A stretch of 64,000 nucleotides of DNA from assembly GCA_963824195.1 (NCBI GenBank), contig CAWGOJ010000021.1, forward strand, positions 1-64,000, written 5' to 3'. This DNA comes from Bog-473 sp963824195. GTDB lineage: Bacteria; Actinomycetota; Acidimicrobiia; Acidimicrobiales; RAAP-2. The position numbers were made by a program, and so were the translations under genes. The notes beneath the pieces are model-generated. The model made no database searches. It was not told the DNA's origin and saw nothing but the letters and a program-made list of their open reading frames with translations. Every line of letters starts with the position of its first letter. Within the stretch, counting starts at the first letter, position 1. Shown in pieces: positions 23,640 through 33,482 of the stretch.

Positions 23640-26091
23640 CCAGGACGCCCCGACGCTCCTCCGGAAGGCCCTCGACGTCGCCGCGGCGGCACTCGCCGCC
23701 GTGCTGGCCTTCACGGCCGTCCCGGCCGTGCTCGTCCTGGTGGTCGCCAATCCGCTCTCGGGCGGGCTGGGGCACACCTGGCGGCCTGTCCCCCGCGACA
23801 CGCTCTGTGTGCTCGCGGTGGCGGCATGGGTGGCATGGGCGGCCTGCTGCGCCCAGCTCGTGCGCACCGTGGTCGCGCACGTGCGCAGCGGCGACGTCAG
23901 CGCGCGGGGGGACGCCTCGGTGATGGACCGGATCGCGACGCGGATCGCCGTCGGCGTCATCGCGCTGACTACTGTCGGGGCTCCACTGGCCCTCTCGTCC
24001 GGCGCCGGTGCCAGTGCGCCGACGACGAGCCGGACCGTCGGCGTCTCCCCGTCCTCGGTGCACACGCCGGCGATGTCCCTCCGGACCCTCGCCGCAGCAT
24101 CGCACGCGGTGCAGCCGGGCGACACGGTCTGGAGCATCGCGGAGGAGCGCCTGGCCGACGGCGCCGACTGGACGGCGATCGCCGCACTCAACCTCGGGCG
24201 CGACATGGACGGCGGCGCGCGGTTCATCGACCCCGACCACATCCGGGCGGGCTGGCACCTGCGCCTTCCCCCCGCCGCTGCTGCGGCGGACGTGAGGGCG
24301 TCACCCGAGAGGCATCCCCGTGATGGCACGTCGCGCTCCGGCGAACGCCTGCCGGAGCTGGTCGCGCTCGGCATCGGATCCCTCGCCTGTGCCGCGCTGG
24401 CCCGGCGGGCCCGGATGCGGCGGCGGTTCGATCCTTTCACCGGTGATCTCGACCTCGGACCGAGGGTGTCGAGCGAGGCGGTCGACGTGGCCGCGCTCCT
24501 GCACCGCTTCGCGGAGGTCCCGGCACTGCACTCGTTCGAGGCGGCCAACTGCCTACTGGGAAGGTCGCTGCAGGGCGATCCCGCCGGGGCCAGGGTCCGG
24601 GCCATCTGCGTCTCTCCGTCCGGCGTCACGTTCTGGCTCACCGAGCCCCGGGCCGACGCGCCCGACGGGTTCGTTCCGTTGTGCGGCGGCATGGCATGGC
24701 ACGTGGACCACGCGGCTCTCCGGCACGAGGAGGCCTCGTCCCCTTACGTCCCGATGGTCCTCCCCGTCGGCGACGACGAGGAGGGCACCTGGCTGGTCGC
24801 GCTCGGACCGGGAGACGTGCTGCCGCTGCTCGGCGAGTCGGCACCCGCATTGGCGCGGTCGGCGCGGGCGGCGGCGAACGCGTGGGCCTGGTCCGAGACG
24901 GTGCTGGTGACCGACGACCCGGATGACCCGGAGCTCCGTACGCCAGGGACCGCGGATCCGCTCGGCGCGCAACACCGAATCTTCTTCGGCGACCCCGGGT
25001 CCCTGTCCACGCAGGTGGCGCGTCAGACTGCCGTGGTCACTCTCGCGACGGTCGCCGCCACCGACCTGACGGTGCTGGTCGACCGCCAGGGCGCCACCCT
25101 CCACCCGATGGGTCGACTCGTGCGGCCGCACCTCCAGTCGGTCGAGACAGCCCGGCAGATTTCCGAGCTCGTGGCGCCACCCGGGGGGAGCGACCCCGAG
25201 CCACCCGTCGTCACCGCGGTCCCGGAGCCCGCTCCTGGCGCGCGCGAGGGCACAGCGGCGCTGGCACCAGGGCCCGTTGACGTCCGACTGCTGACCATGA
25301 CCCCCCGCCTGGACGGGCTCCGCGAGGACCTCCCTCCCAATCGCGCCCGGCGGGCGGTCGAGCTCGTCGCCTACCTTGCCCTCCACCATCCTGACGTGAT
25401 CACCGGTGACCGGCTACGCACGCGCGTGCTCGGGTCATCCGACGCCGATGCAGCGTCCAAGACGCTGTTCAATACGGCCCACGCGGCGCGTCGGGCGATG
25501 GGCGTCGACGAGCACGACGCTCCCCTGTTCCCCGCAGGCTCCCGCAACGGTCTGTACCAGGTCTCGCCCCAGGTGACCGTCGACGTACACCGGGCGACCG
25601 CACTCGCCGAGACGGGGAGGTCGCAGGCCGATCCCGAACTGGCCATCGCGCACTACCGCGCCGCGCTCCATCTGGTCGAGGGCGAGCCGCTGGCCAACGC
25701 GCTGTCGGGCTACTCGTGGTGGGAGGCCGAGGGCCACGGGGGGCGCATCGCCGCAGTGCTCGTGGATGCCGCCTGTTCCATGGCGGCGCTGGCGTCCGAC
25801 ACCGGGAACTTCGACCTGGCCCGGTGGGGTCTCGAGCGCGCACGCATGGTCGAGCCCTACAGCGAAGCGCTCTCCCGCGCCGCCATGCAGCTCGCAGCCG
25901 CGGAGGGGGACGCGGACAGGCTCCGCCTCGAGTGGCGAGAGTGCCAGCGCCGGGTCGACGCCCTGGACCCCGGCAGCTCGCCGTCGTCGCGCACCGAGTC
26001 CCTCTACGGCGAGCTCAGCCGGCGGGTCCTCGTCGGCTCGGGAGGCTCCGACGCGCTCCGGCCGCGCTACGCGCCGGTGCCTGGTAATTGA
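23632..26091 (+). CDS. Membrane LysM-SARP/BTAD regulator-like protein
   Basis: An 819-residue protein. Helices at about residues 12-38, 53-75 and 105-122 are followed by a LysM domain (HAVQPGDTVWSIAEERLADG, ~160-214, ending in LRLP). A further helix (LPELVALGIGSLACAALA, ~235-252) comes next, then a long middle domain without known motifs. From about residue 549 there is a winged helix (RRAVELVAYLALHHPDVITG) followed by a bacterial transcriptional activator domain (helical TPR-like repeats to ~800). LysM binds peptidoglycan and BTAD occurs in SARP regulators, so this may link wall state to gene expression. GTG 23632 overlaps the upstream stop. The 3' end overlaps murF by 25 bases. Confidence 0.85.
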   Translation: MGSQDAPTLLRKALDVAAAALAAVLAFTAVPAVLVLVVANPLSGGLGHTWRPVPRDTLCVLAVAAWVAWAACCAQLVRTVVAHVRSGDVSARGDASVMDRIATRIAVGVIALTTVGAPLALSSGAGASAPTTSRTVGVSPSSVHTPAMSLRTLAAASHAVQPGDTVWSIAEERLADGADWTAIAALNLGRDMDGGARFIDPDHIRAGWHLRLPPAAAAADVRASPERHPRDGTSRSGERLPELVALGIGSLACAALARRARMRRRFDPFTGDLDLGPRVSSEAVDVAALLHRFAEVPALHSFEAANCLLGRSLQGDPAGARVRAICVSPSGVTFWLTEPRADAPDGFVPLCGGMAWHVDHAALRHEEASSPYVPMVLPVGDDEEGTWLVALGPGDVLPLLGESAPALARSARAAANAWAWSETVLVTDDPDDPELRTPGTADPLGAQHRIFFGDPGSLSTQVARQTAVVTLATVAATDLTVLVDRQGATLHPMGRLVRPHLQSVETARQISELVAPPGGSDPEPPVVTAVPEPAPGAREGTAALAPGPVDVRLLTMTPRLDGLREDLPPNRARRAVELVAYLALHHPDVITGDRLRTRVLGSSDADAASKTLFNTAHAARRAMGVDEHDAPLFPAGSRNGLYQVSPQVTVDVHRATALAETGRSQADPELAIAHYRAALHLVEGEPLANALSGYSWWEAEGHGGRIAAVLVDAACSMAALASDTGNFDLARWGLERARMVEPYSEALSRAAMQLAAAEGDADRLRLEWRECQRRVDALDPGSSPSSRTESLYGELSRRVLVGSGGSDALRPRYAPVPGN

Positions 26092-27400
26092 GCCCCTGTC
26101 CCTTCCCCGTACGCCCGCACGACGTCCTCGAGGCGCGCCACCCTGCTGCCCTTGACCAGCAGCGCGTCACCTGGCCCCGTGGTCCGCAACAGCGCGACGG
26201 CGTCGCCGGCGTCGGCCACCTGGGCCGGCCCGTAGAGGCCGGTCTGGTAGCCGACGACCTCGATCCCGAGCTCCTCGGCCAGGGCGGCCATGCGCCGGTG
26301 CTCCGCCTCGGTCTCGCCGCCGAGCTCGGCCATGAGGCCGAGGAGTGCCAGCTTCCTGCGGCCCGTCAGGGCCGCCAGCGAGCGTAGCGCCGCCTCGGTC
26401 GAGGCCGGGTTGGCGTTGTAGCAGTCCACGATCACGACGGGGCCGTTCGGTGGGTGGTGCACCTCCATACGCAGCGGGGAGCCGGTCACCTCCGAAAGCG
26501 CGGACACCACGCCGTCGAAGGGGACGCCGCACCACAGCGCCGCCGCGGCTGCCGCCAGCGCGTTCGGGACTTGCTGCACCCCGTGCAACGCGAGCCGCAC
26601 CTGCCCCTTGCCCCACGGCGTGGTGAGGCGGAACCTCGGGCGGAGGTCGCCGTCGAGCACGACCTCTTCGGCCCGCACCTCGGCGTCGCCGTCCACGGCG
26701 TAGCCGAGCACCGGACAGGGGCTGACCGACGCCATGCGCGCCACGCGGGGGTCGTCGTTGTTCAAGACGGCCACGCCCGACGGGGGCAGCGACGTCACGA
26801 GCTCGCTCTTCGCCCGCGCCACCCCATCGAGGTCGCCGAAGAACTCCACGTGCGCCATGGCCACGCTGGTCACGATGCCGACCTCGGGTCGGGCCACCAG
26901 AGCGAGGCGCGTGATGTGGCCGACGCCGCGGGCGCCCATCTCGAGCACGACCCACTGCGCGTCGTCGGGCGCGTTCAGGAGCGTGAGCGGGAGGCCGAGC
27001 TCGTTGTTGAAGGAGCGCTCGCTCGCCGCGGTCTGGAAGGCCGAGGCCAGGCAGTGGTGCACCAGGTCCTTGGTGGTCGTCTTGCCCACGGAGCCGGTGA
27101 TCCCGACGACCCCCCCACCCGGGCGCGCGCCAGCGGGCCCAGGTCCATGAGCGCCGAGGAGGTGTCGGCCACGACCACCGCCGTCCCACCCACGGGCTGC
27201 TGCATGGTCAGGTAGGCCGCCACGCCGGCGCCGAGGGCCGCAGCGATGAACGCGTGCCCATCCCGCTCGGCGACGATCGGGACGTAGAGCTGACCCGGCA
27301 GCGCCGTCCGAGAGTCGATGCTTGCCCCGTCGACGGTGACATCGGGCCCGACCAGCTCCCCGCCGAGCTGGGCTGCGAGTTCAGATGTGGAGAATCGCAC
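26067..27400 (-). CDS. murF: UDP-MurNAc-tripeptide:D-Ala-D-Ala ligase, split by a one-base frameshift
   Basis: Adds D-Ala-D-Ala to the UDP-MurNAc tripeptide in the cytoplasm. The N-terminal domain (MRFSTSELAAQLGGELVGPD, then VDGASIDSRTALPGQLYVPI) is in one frame from ATG 27400. The ATPase and C-terminal domains (GITGSVGKTTTKDLVHHCLA, FNNELGLPLTLLNA, VIVDCYNANPASTEAALRSL, LLGLMAELG) are in another frame to stop 26067. The frames join at a run of seven C (27110-27116, G7 on the coding strand); eight would restore RVGGVVGITGSVGKTT. A homopolymer error is likely since the gene is essential. It is divergent from ddl with starts 36 bases apart. Confidence 0.9.
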
Positions 27401-27436
27401 GCATCGCCCTCATGGCCGATTGTATAGCCTCGGTCG

Positions 27437-28510
27437 ATGCCAGATCCGGGTGAGTTGGCGGTCGTCTACGGCGGCCCTTCGGCCGAACACGAGATCTCGT
27501 GCATCTCGGCGCGCCGGATCGTCAAGACCGCGGTCGAGTCCGGGTTCGTGGTCAAGGCCATCGGGCTGACCCACGACAAGCGGTGGGTCGACGCCAGCCG
27601 GGGCCTGGGCGATGTCGACGAGGTGGATGCCCTCGATTCTCCGGACGACCTGCTCCACCACGACCGGACCGTCGAGCTCAGGCACCTCGACGAGGGCCTG
27701 CCGCGCGACGTGGTGGTGTTCCCGGCGCTGCACGGGCCGTTCGGCGAGGACGGTGTCATCCAGGGGCATCTGGAAGCGCTGAATGTCCCCTACGTCGGTG
27801 CCGGAGTGCTTTCGTCGGCCATCTGCATGGACAAGGGCATCTCGAAGTCCGTCCTGCACGACCACCGTCTGCCGGTGGCGGCGTGGCGGCTGGTGTCCCG
27901 GTCCTCGTGGTCGGCCGAGATCATGGAAGAGGCCGTCGGAGCGCTCGGCCTGCCCGTCTTCGTGAAGCCGGCCAACCTCGGATCGTCCATCGGGATCGCC
28001 AAGGTGTCCGACGTCGCCGCGCTGGGCGATGCGGTGCTGACCGCCTTCGAGTTCGACGACTACGTGATCCTCGAGGAGTTCATCCGCGGCCGCGAGCTCG
28101 AGCTGGCGCTGATGGGCAACGAGGACATCCGCGTGTCGCGGGCCGGCGAGATCATCGCCAGCCGCGAGTTCTACGACTACGACGACAAGTACGTGTTGGG
28201 TGCCGCAGAGACGATCGCGCCCACCGACCTGACGGACGCGCAGCTCGCCCACGCCCAGCGGGTGGCGTCGGACGCCTACCGGGCCCTCCGGGTCGAGGGG
28301 CTGGCACGCGTGGACCTCTTCCTCGCCGAGGACGACGAGATCGTGGTCAACGAGGTGAACACCATGCCCGGCTTCACCCCCATCTCCATGTTCCCCATGC
28401 TGTGGGAGGCCGACGGCCTGCCGTTCCGGGCCGTGGTGGAGGAGCTGGTCACCCTGGCCCGGGCCCGACACGCCCGCCGGCGCCTGCTCCGCACGCACCG
28501 GGCGCCCTGA
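27437..28510 (+). CDS. ddl: D-alanine--D-alanine ligase
   Basis: A 357-residue ATP-grasp enzyme that makes D-Ala-D-Ala, the substrate of MurF encoded divergently next to it. AVVYGGPSAEHEISCISAR is the N-terminal substrate loop, VFPALHGPFGEDGVIQGHLE the Ddl signature, VFVKPANLGSSIGIAKV the ATP-binding lysine region, and RVDLFLAEDDEIVVNEVNTM with PGFTPISMFP the metal-binding and C-terminal signature. Length and motif order are complete. The residue pattern is D-Ala-D-Ala, not clearly D-Lac, type. Confidence 0.96.
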   Translation: MPDPGELAVVYGGPSAEHEISCISARRIVKTAVESGFVVKAIGLTHDKRWVDASRGLGDVDEVDALDSPDDLLHHDRTVELRHLDEGLPRDVVVFPALHGPFGEDGVIQGHLEALNVPYVGAGVLSSAICMDKGISKSVLHDHRLPVAAWRLVSRSSWSAEIMEEAVGALGLPVFVKPANLGSSIGIAKVSDVAALGDAVLTAFEFDDYVILEEFIRGRELELALMGNEDIRVSRAGEIIASREFYDYDDKYVLGAAETIAPTDLTDAQLAHAQRVASDAYRALRVEGLARVDLFLAEDDEIVVNEVNTMPGFTPISMFPMLWEADGLPFRAVVEELVTLARARHARRRLLRTHRAP

Positions 28511-28513
28511 GGC

Positions 28514-29899
28514 TCAGCGGCCGGGACGGCGCCGCGGCCGGGCGGCGCGCCGCGCCGCCTCCCGCTCCCGTACGCCGGGGAGGACCCGCAGCACGTAGAA
28601 GGCGCTGAGCGCGCCGACGACGAGGATGATGATCAGCGGTGCCGGGTTGAACTTGGCCTGCACCGAGACCGAGGCGGTGACCGCCAGCAGGCCGAAGAGG
28701 ACCACCCCGATGGGACCGAGGACGGCGAGGCCGCGCACCCGGAAGGGGCGCGGCGTGTCGGGCTCGCGCCTTCGGAGCCGTAGCGCGCAGAAGCCCGCCA
28801 CCCCGTAGATCATCGCCTCGAGCGCCGCCCCGGTGGCGACGAGCACCTGCCAGGCATGGGTCACTGCCACCACCAGCGCGACGACCGCGGAGAGGACGCC
28901 GAGGGTCACGACCGGCACCCACGGCACGGCGCGGTCGTTGAGGTGGGCCAGCTGGCGGGGCAGCGAGCCCTCGCGCGCTGTGCCGTAGATGAAGCGTGAC
29001 GCGGTGATGAAGCCGCCGTTGAAGGTGTTGAGCGCGGTCACCGCGGTGACTCCGGCCATCACCCACAACCCGGAGTGCCCGATGGCGGCGATGCCGAGGT
29101 AGAGCTGAGGGTAGGCAGAGGTGAGCTCGTTGTGGGTGAGGGTGTGGCTCATGGCGACCGTGGCCACCGAGCACACCACGCACAGGATGCCGATGGCGAT
29201 GAGCATGCCGCGGTTGATCGACGCCGGCTGGCGCACCTCTTCGGCGCTCGTCGTCACCCACTCGAACGCGCTGTAGAGGAAGACGCCCAGCGCCACCGCC
29301 TCGAACAGGTCGCCGGGCGTGTGCCCGTGCAGCGGCTGGAAGGGGGTGTGCAGCCCGTGGCCGCTGTGCACCAGCGCCAGCACACCGATGCCGAGCGTGG
29401 CCAGGACCACGACGGAGGTGGCGACGTCCTGCAGCAGGCCGGCCACGCTGATGCCGCGCAGGTTGGTCACGATCGCCACCGTCAGGAGGCCGATAATCCA
29501 CAGGGACGCGACCCAGGCCGGCTCGCCGAACGCGTGCGCCAACGCGCTGCCGACGATAAAGGCATCGGAAGCGATCACCAGGATGATCGTCGTCATGTAG
29601 GTGAAGGTGATGATGAGTGCGGCGCGGTCGTCCATGGACCGCTTCATGTAGAGGCGGATGGCCGCCGCGGTGGGGAACATCCCGTTGAGCTCGCCGAAGA
29701 AGCCGTAGGCCAGCAGGGCGAGGACTCCGGCGACGATGATGGGGATGTAGGCGGAGTCGCCCGACACATAGGCCACCAGGCCCGCCGCGGCCAGGTACTC
29801 CAGTGCAGCGAAGGCCAGGCCGGTCGAGGTGGTGACGACGGTGCGCAGGCCGAGCGCCCGGCGCAGCGAGGCGCGGGACGCGAGGGTGGCGTCGGTCAT
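28514..29899 (-). CDS. APC-superfamily amino acid permease
   Basis: A 461-residue transporter with about 12 membrane helices. It starts MTDATLASRASLRRALGLRT, and GLAFAALEYLAAAGLVAYVS and SAFEWVTTSAEEVRQPASI match family helix 1 and the helix 6 to loop region. The C-terminal basic tail (RRAARPRRRPGR) is cytoplasmic. The start is the ATG at 29899; longer frames are spurious. It follows the SCP2 and amine oxidase genes by 14 bases, suggesting it imports an amine or amino acid for the oxidase. Confidence 0.88.
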   Translation of the reverse strand: MTDATLASRASLRRALGLRTVVTTSTGLAFAALEYLAAAGLVAYVSGDSAYIPIIVAGVLALLAYGFFGELNGMFPTAAAIRLYMKRSMDDRAALIITFTYMTTIILVIASDAFIVGSALAHAFGEPAWVASLWIIGLLTVAIVTNLRGISVAGLLQDVATSVVVLATLGIGVLALVHSGHGLHTPFQPLHGHTPGDLFEAVALGVFLYSAFEWVTTSAEEVRQPASINRGMLIAIGILCVVCSVATVAMSHTLTHNELTSAYPQLYLGIAAIGHSGLWVMAGVTAVTALNTFNGGFITASRFIYGTAREGSLPRQLAHLNDRAVPWVPVVTLGVLSAVVALVVAVTHAWQVLVATGAALEAMIYGVAGFCALRLRRREPDTPRPFRVRGLAVLGPIGVVLFGLLAVTASVSVQAKFNPAPLIIILVVGALSAFYVLRVLPGVREREAARRAARPRRRPGR

Positions 29900-29913
29900 G
29901 AGGGGCGGGCGGC

Positions 29914-30273
29914 TCAGGTATCGAGGAAGGCCACCATGGAGATGGCGTCGATCCGCATGACGTCCTGCTGCGAGCCGGCCAATGTGATTTCGCCGGACAT
30001 GTACTTCTCCGACGGGTTGAGGTCGCCCCAGTACATGTCGCAGAAGTCCTCGCTGCTGCCCGTCACCACCACGTCGGGCTGCCCTTCGTGGCCCAGCGCG
30101 AGCTCGGACAGCTGCTGGCCCTCGACACGCATGGTGTAGCCCTGCACGGTGTCCGTCGTGGTGAAGTGGATGACGCGGTCCCAGCCCTTGAGCATCTTGG
30201 TGAGGCGGGGGTTCGCATTGCTGCGGGTGCGCCACTCGGCGTACGCCTCGAGCAGCTCCTCAGTCGAGGCCAA
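29914..30273 (-). CDS. SCP2 sterol-binding-domain protein
   Basis: A 119-residue protein covering one SCP2-like domain: GWDRVIHFTTTDTVQGYTMR, QPDVVVTGSSEDFCDMYWGD, and the C-terminal EITLAGSQQDVMRIDAISMV. Such domains bind lipids or hydrophobic ligands. The start overlaps the end of the amine oxidase gene by 14 bases, and the permease gene follows at 14 bases, so the three genes form one unit. Confidence 0.85.
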   Translation of the reverse strand: MASTEELLEAYAEWRTRSNANPRLTKMLKGWDRVIHFTTTDTVQGYTMRVEGQQLSELALGHEGQPDVVVTGSSEDFCDMYWGDLNPSEKYMSGEITLAGSQQDVMRIDAISMVAFLDT

Positions 30274-31690
30274 CGGGCTCTCCCTTCAGGGCGCGCAGCA
30301 CCTCGTCGGCGGCGCGGAGACCCGAGGAGAGCGCGCCGTCGAGGTAGCCGCACCACGCCGTCGCCGTCTCCGTCCCGGCCCAGTGCAGCGGTCCGACTGG
30401 CTCGCGCAGGGCCGGGCCCAGTGCGGTCAGGGCCCCCGGGGAGCTGATGGCGACGGGTCCGCCCCGGGTGAACGGCTCGGCCGGCCAGTGCTGCTCGACG
30501 ACCTCGATCGGCGTGCGCGCCCGGGGACCGAAGGCGAGCTCCAGATCGGCCAGCATGATCTCCCGGCGCACCTCGGGCCCGGCGCTCTCCAGGCGGCGGC
30601 AGTCGTCACCGGCGATGAACCCGACGATCTCGCCGTGGGAGGCGTCCTCGGGCGAGTTGTCGAACGTGGCGCCCATGGCGCTCCGCGGGGCGACGATCTG
30701 GCCGTTGAGCCCGTCGCCGCGCCAGAAGGGGCTGTCGTAGATCACGTGGATCTTGGTGACGGCGCCCATGGGCATGCGCTGGCAGAGCTGGTCCCGGCGC
30801 CCCGGGAGCGCGGGCGTGTAGGCGAGGCGCCCGCACAGGACGGGCGACATGGCCAGGATGGCGCGCCGGGCGCGCACCTTCAGCGGCCTGTGCGCGGCCG
30901 AGGGGTCGGCCGGATCGGCGTCCGAGCCGACGAGACGGGCCCCCACGACCACCTCGTCGGGGCCGTGGGCCACCGTCTCGACGGGGGCGCCGAGCATCAC
31001 CCGGTCCCCCAGTTCGTCGGCCATGCCCTGCGCCAACTGCTGGGAACCGCCGGCAAAACGACGCTCCTGCGCGCCGCCGGTGCTGCGGGCGAGGTTGGTC
31101 AGCCCCCCGCCGGCGTGGAGGTAGAAGAGTGCGAAGAGGAGCGACAGCTCGCCTGAACCGGTGCCGAAGACGGCCTTGACGGCAACCTCCAGGATGTCTC
31201 GGGCCGACGCCGAGGACAGGTGGGTGTCGAACCAGGAGGCGAGCGTCTGGGCGTCCAGCGTGGCGGCGTCGGGTGCGTCCCACGGGGCCTCGGTGGGGAT
31301 GTCGAAGGCGGCCAGGTCCAGGTCGAGCATGCCGGCGATGCCGTCGGCGGCGCCGTGGGGGTCCGAGGTGGGGATGAGGCCGACATAGAGGTCGCGCGTC
31401 CCGTCGCGCAGCTCGACCCCCTGCCCGGTGGTGTAGGTCGGGAAGGTCGCCACCCCCAGCTCGGTGGCCAGCCTGGCGAGATGGTCCTGGGTGGGGCCGA
31501 TCCACTGACCCCCGCGGTCGATGGTGAATCCGGCCCCTGTGACGTCGGTGAAGGAGCGCCCGCCGACGCGGTGCCGAGCATCGAGCACCAGGACGTCCTC
31601 GCCGGAGCGGGCCAGGTGACGGGCGGCGGCCAGGCCCGAGTAGCCGGCACCGATCACCACCACCTCGCACTCCCGTTCCAGCTCGGCCAT
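30260..31690 (-). CDS. Flavin-containing amine oxidase
   Basis: A 476-residue FAD oxidase of the monoamine oxidase family. The N-terminal dinucleotide fold VVVIGAGYSGLAAARHLARS is at about residues 10-29. ARHRVGGRSFTDV and GGQWIGPTQDHLARL match the GGR and GGxWxG motifs. The C-terminal FAD-binding part is LHWAGTETATAWCGYLDGAL. It oxidises an amine to the imine with release of H2O2. No signal peptide is present. It heads an operon with an SCP2 protein and a permease. Confidence 0.93.
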   Translation of the reverse strand: MAELERECEVVVIGAGYSGLAAARHLARSGEDVLVLDARHRVGGRSFTDVTGAGFTIDRGGQWIGPTQDHLARLATELGVATFPTYTTGQGVELRDGTRDLYVGLIPTSDPHGAADGIAGMLDLDLAAFDIPTEAPWDAPDAATLDAQTLASWFDTHLSSASARDILEVAVKAVFGTGSGELSLLFALFYLHAGGGLTNLARSTGGAQERRFAGGSQQLAQGMADELGDRVMLGAPVETVAHGPDEVVVGARLVGSDADPADPSAAHRPLKVRARRAILAMSPVLCGRLAYTPALPGRRDQLCQRMPMGAVTKIHVIYDSPFWRGDGLNGQIVAPRSAMGATFDNSPEDASHGEIVGFIAGDDCRRLESAGPEVRREIMLADLELAFGPRARTPIEVVEQHWPAEPFTRGGPVAISSPGALTALGPALREPVGPLHWAGTETATAWCGYLDGALSSGLRAADEVLRALKGEPVGLD

Positions 31691-31812
31691 CGCCTACTCC
31701 TCCTCCATGAGGTTCCGGGCTCCATGAGGTTCCGGGGCTCCCGATGGGCCACGATAGGCGCCGGTCCCCCGGGTGCTGCGAGCACCCGTTCAGTACCGTG
31801 CGGAGTGTGGTC

Positions 31813-33441
31813 ATGACGTTCGAGGGCTTCGAGAGCGACACCTGGGAAGAGCTCCCCGGCGCGCACCGCCTCACGTTGGCCCAGCGGGAGGCCATCGAGT
31901 CCGACGATCCGTTGCTGTGCGTCGTGGCCGGGGCCGGGGCCGGCAAGACGAGGGTCCTCACGCTGCGGGTGGCGCGCCGCGTGCGCGACGGGTCCATCGA
32001 GGCCGACCGCACCCTGGTCACCACGTTCAGCCGCAAGGCGGCCGAGGAATTGCGCACCCGCCTGTGGTCGCTCGGCGTCTCGGGGGTCAAGGCGGGCACG
32101 TTCCACCGCACCGCGCTGGGCCTGCTGCGCGAACATCGCGAGCTGCGGGGACGACCACTCCCCCAGCTCCTGCCGGACCGCCGGCGGCTGCTGGCCGACG
32201 TGACGACCGGTGACCCGCGCCGTACTCGGACCCTCGACGGGGAGATCGGCTGGGCCAAGGCACGGCTCGTGACCCCGGACCGCTACGAGGCCGAGGCGCG
32301 ACGGCACCGGCGGCGGCCGGGCATCGGCCCCGAGCAGGTGGCCGACGCCTACGCCCACTACGAGAGCGAGCGTACGCGTCGGCGGCTGCTCGACTTCGAC
32401 GACCTGATCGTCGCCTGCGCCGACGCCCTGGCGGGCGACCGTGAATTCGCCGACTCCATTCGGTGGCGTACCCGCCATCTCTTCGTCGACGAGATGCAGG
32501 ACGTGAATCCGGCCCAGTTCCGCCTCCTCACCACCATGCTGGCCGACGAGCCCGACCTCTTCGTGGTGGGCGACCCCAACCAATCCGTCTACGGGTTCAA
32601 CGGGGCCGACCCCACACTCCTCGACCGTCTGCCCGAAATCCTGCGCGGCACCACGGTCATCCGACTCGACGAGAACCACCGCTGCACGCCTCAGGTGGTG
32701 GCGGTGGCGACCGCGGTGCTGCGCGAGGGCGGCGCGGGCGACGCGGTGATCGCGCCGCGCACCACGCGCATCGACGGCCCGGTGCCCAAGGTGGTGGCGC
32801 ACGCCACCGACGACGACGAGGCGGCCTGGGCGGCGTTGCAGGCCAAGATGTCCCGCGCACCGGGGCGGCGGTGGTCGAGCATCGCGGTGCTCACGCGAAC
32901 CAACGCCCAGCTGGCCAAGGTGCAGGCGGCCATGGACGCGGCCAGGGTGCCGAGCACGATCGCCGGCGCGGACCTCGGCCCGGCGTCCGACCTGCGTGCC
33001 GAGAGCGGCCGGCGGGGCACCGGCCACGAGCAGGACGAGGAAGCGGGGCGCACGGAACCCGAGGACCGCGACCGCGTGGTGCTCACGACGTTCCACCGGG
33101 CCAAGGGCCTGCAGTGGCCGACGGTCATCGTCATCGGGCTGCACGCCGGTCTGATGCCCATCGCGTCGGCCCAGACCCCCGCCGCCGTAGACGAGGAGCG
33201 CCGCTTGTTGTATGTGGCCCTGACTCGCTCCGAGGAGGAGTTGTGGTGCAGCTGGTCCGAGCGCGGAGGCGACGACTCGGCACGCGGGACGGCGCGGGGC
33301 CAGAGCCCGTGGCTGGCGCCCATTCAGCGGGCGATCGCGGTGCTCGAGAGGGAGGCGGCGCCGACCGCGGCGCAGGAGGTCTCGGCCCACGTGGCGGAAC
33401 TGCGACGCCGGCTGGCCGAGGGGGCCGATGCGGAGCGGTAG
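31813..33441 (+). CDS. UvrD/REP-type ATP-dependent DNA helicase
   Basis: A 542-residue superfamily 1A helicase. Motif I VVAGAGAGKTRVL is near residues 37-49, Ia TTFSRKAAEELRTR, II LFVDEMQDVN, III GDPNQSVYGFNGA, IV region RLDENHRC, V TFHRAKGLQWPTVIVIGL and VI LLYVALTRSEEELW. Shorter than UvrD (about 700 residues) because the accessory domains are small, as in actinobacterial UvrD paralogues. Acts in DNA repair or fork restart. GTG 31807 or ATG 31813 could be the start. Confidence 0.93.
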   Translation: MTFEGFESDTWEELPGAHRLTLAQREAIESDDPLLCVVAGAGAGKTRVLTLRVARRVRDGSIEADRTLVTTFSRKAAEELRTRLWSLGVSGVKAGTFHRTALGLLREHRELRGRPLPQLLPDRRRLLADVTTGDPRRTRTLDGEIGWAKARLVTPDRYEAEARRHRRRPGIGPEQVADAYAHYESERTRRRLLDFDDLIVACADALAGDREFADSIRWRTRHLFVDEMQDVNPAQFRLLTTMLADEPDLFVVGDPNQSVYGFNGADPTLLDRLPEILRGTTVIRLDENHRCTPQVVAVATAVLREGGAGDAVIAPRTTRIDGPVPKVVAHATDDDEAAWAALQAKMSRAPGRRWSSIAVLTRTNAQLAKVQAAMDAARVPSTIAGADLGPASDLRAESGRRGTGHEQDEEAGRTEPEDRDRVVLTTFHRAKGLQWPTVIVIGLHAGLMPIASAQTPAAVDEERRLLYVALTRSEEELWCSWSERGGDDSARGTARGQSPWLAPIQRAIAVLEREAAPTAAQEVSAHVAELRRRLAEGADAER

Positions 33442-33482
33442 GGGCCGGTAAGGTCGGACCGCCCGATCGATCCGAGGTGGGG

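Noticed and set aside
32463..33482. Upstream extension of the FAD oxidase frame
   Set aside because: It lies inside the helicase gene in another frame and is out-of-frame-like; a good start with Shine-Dalgarno exists at 33483.
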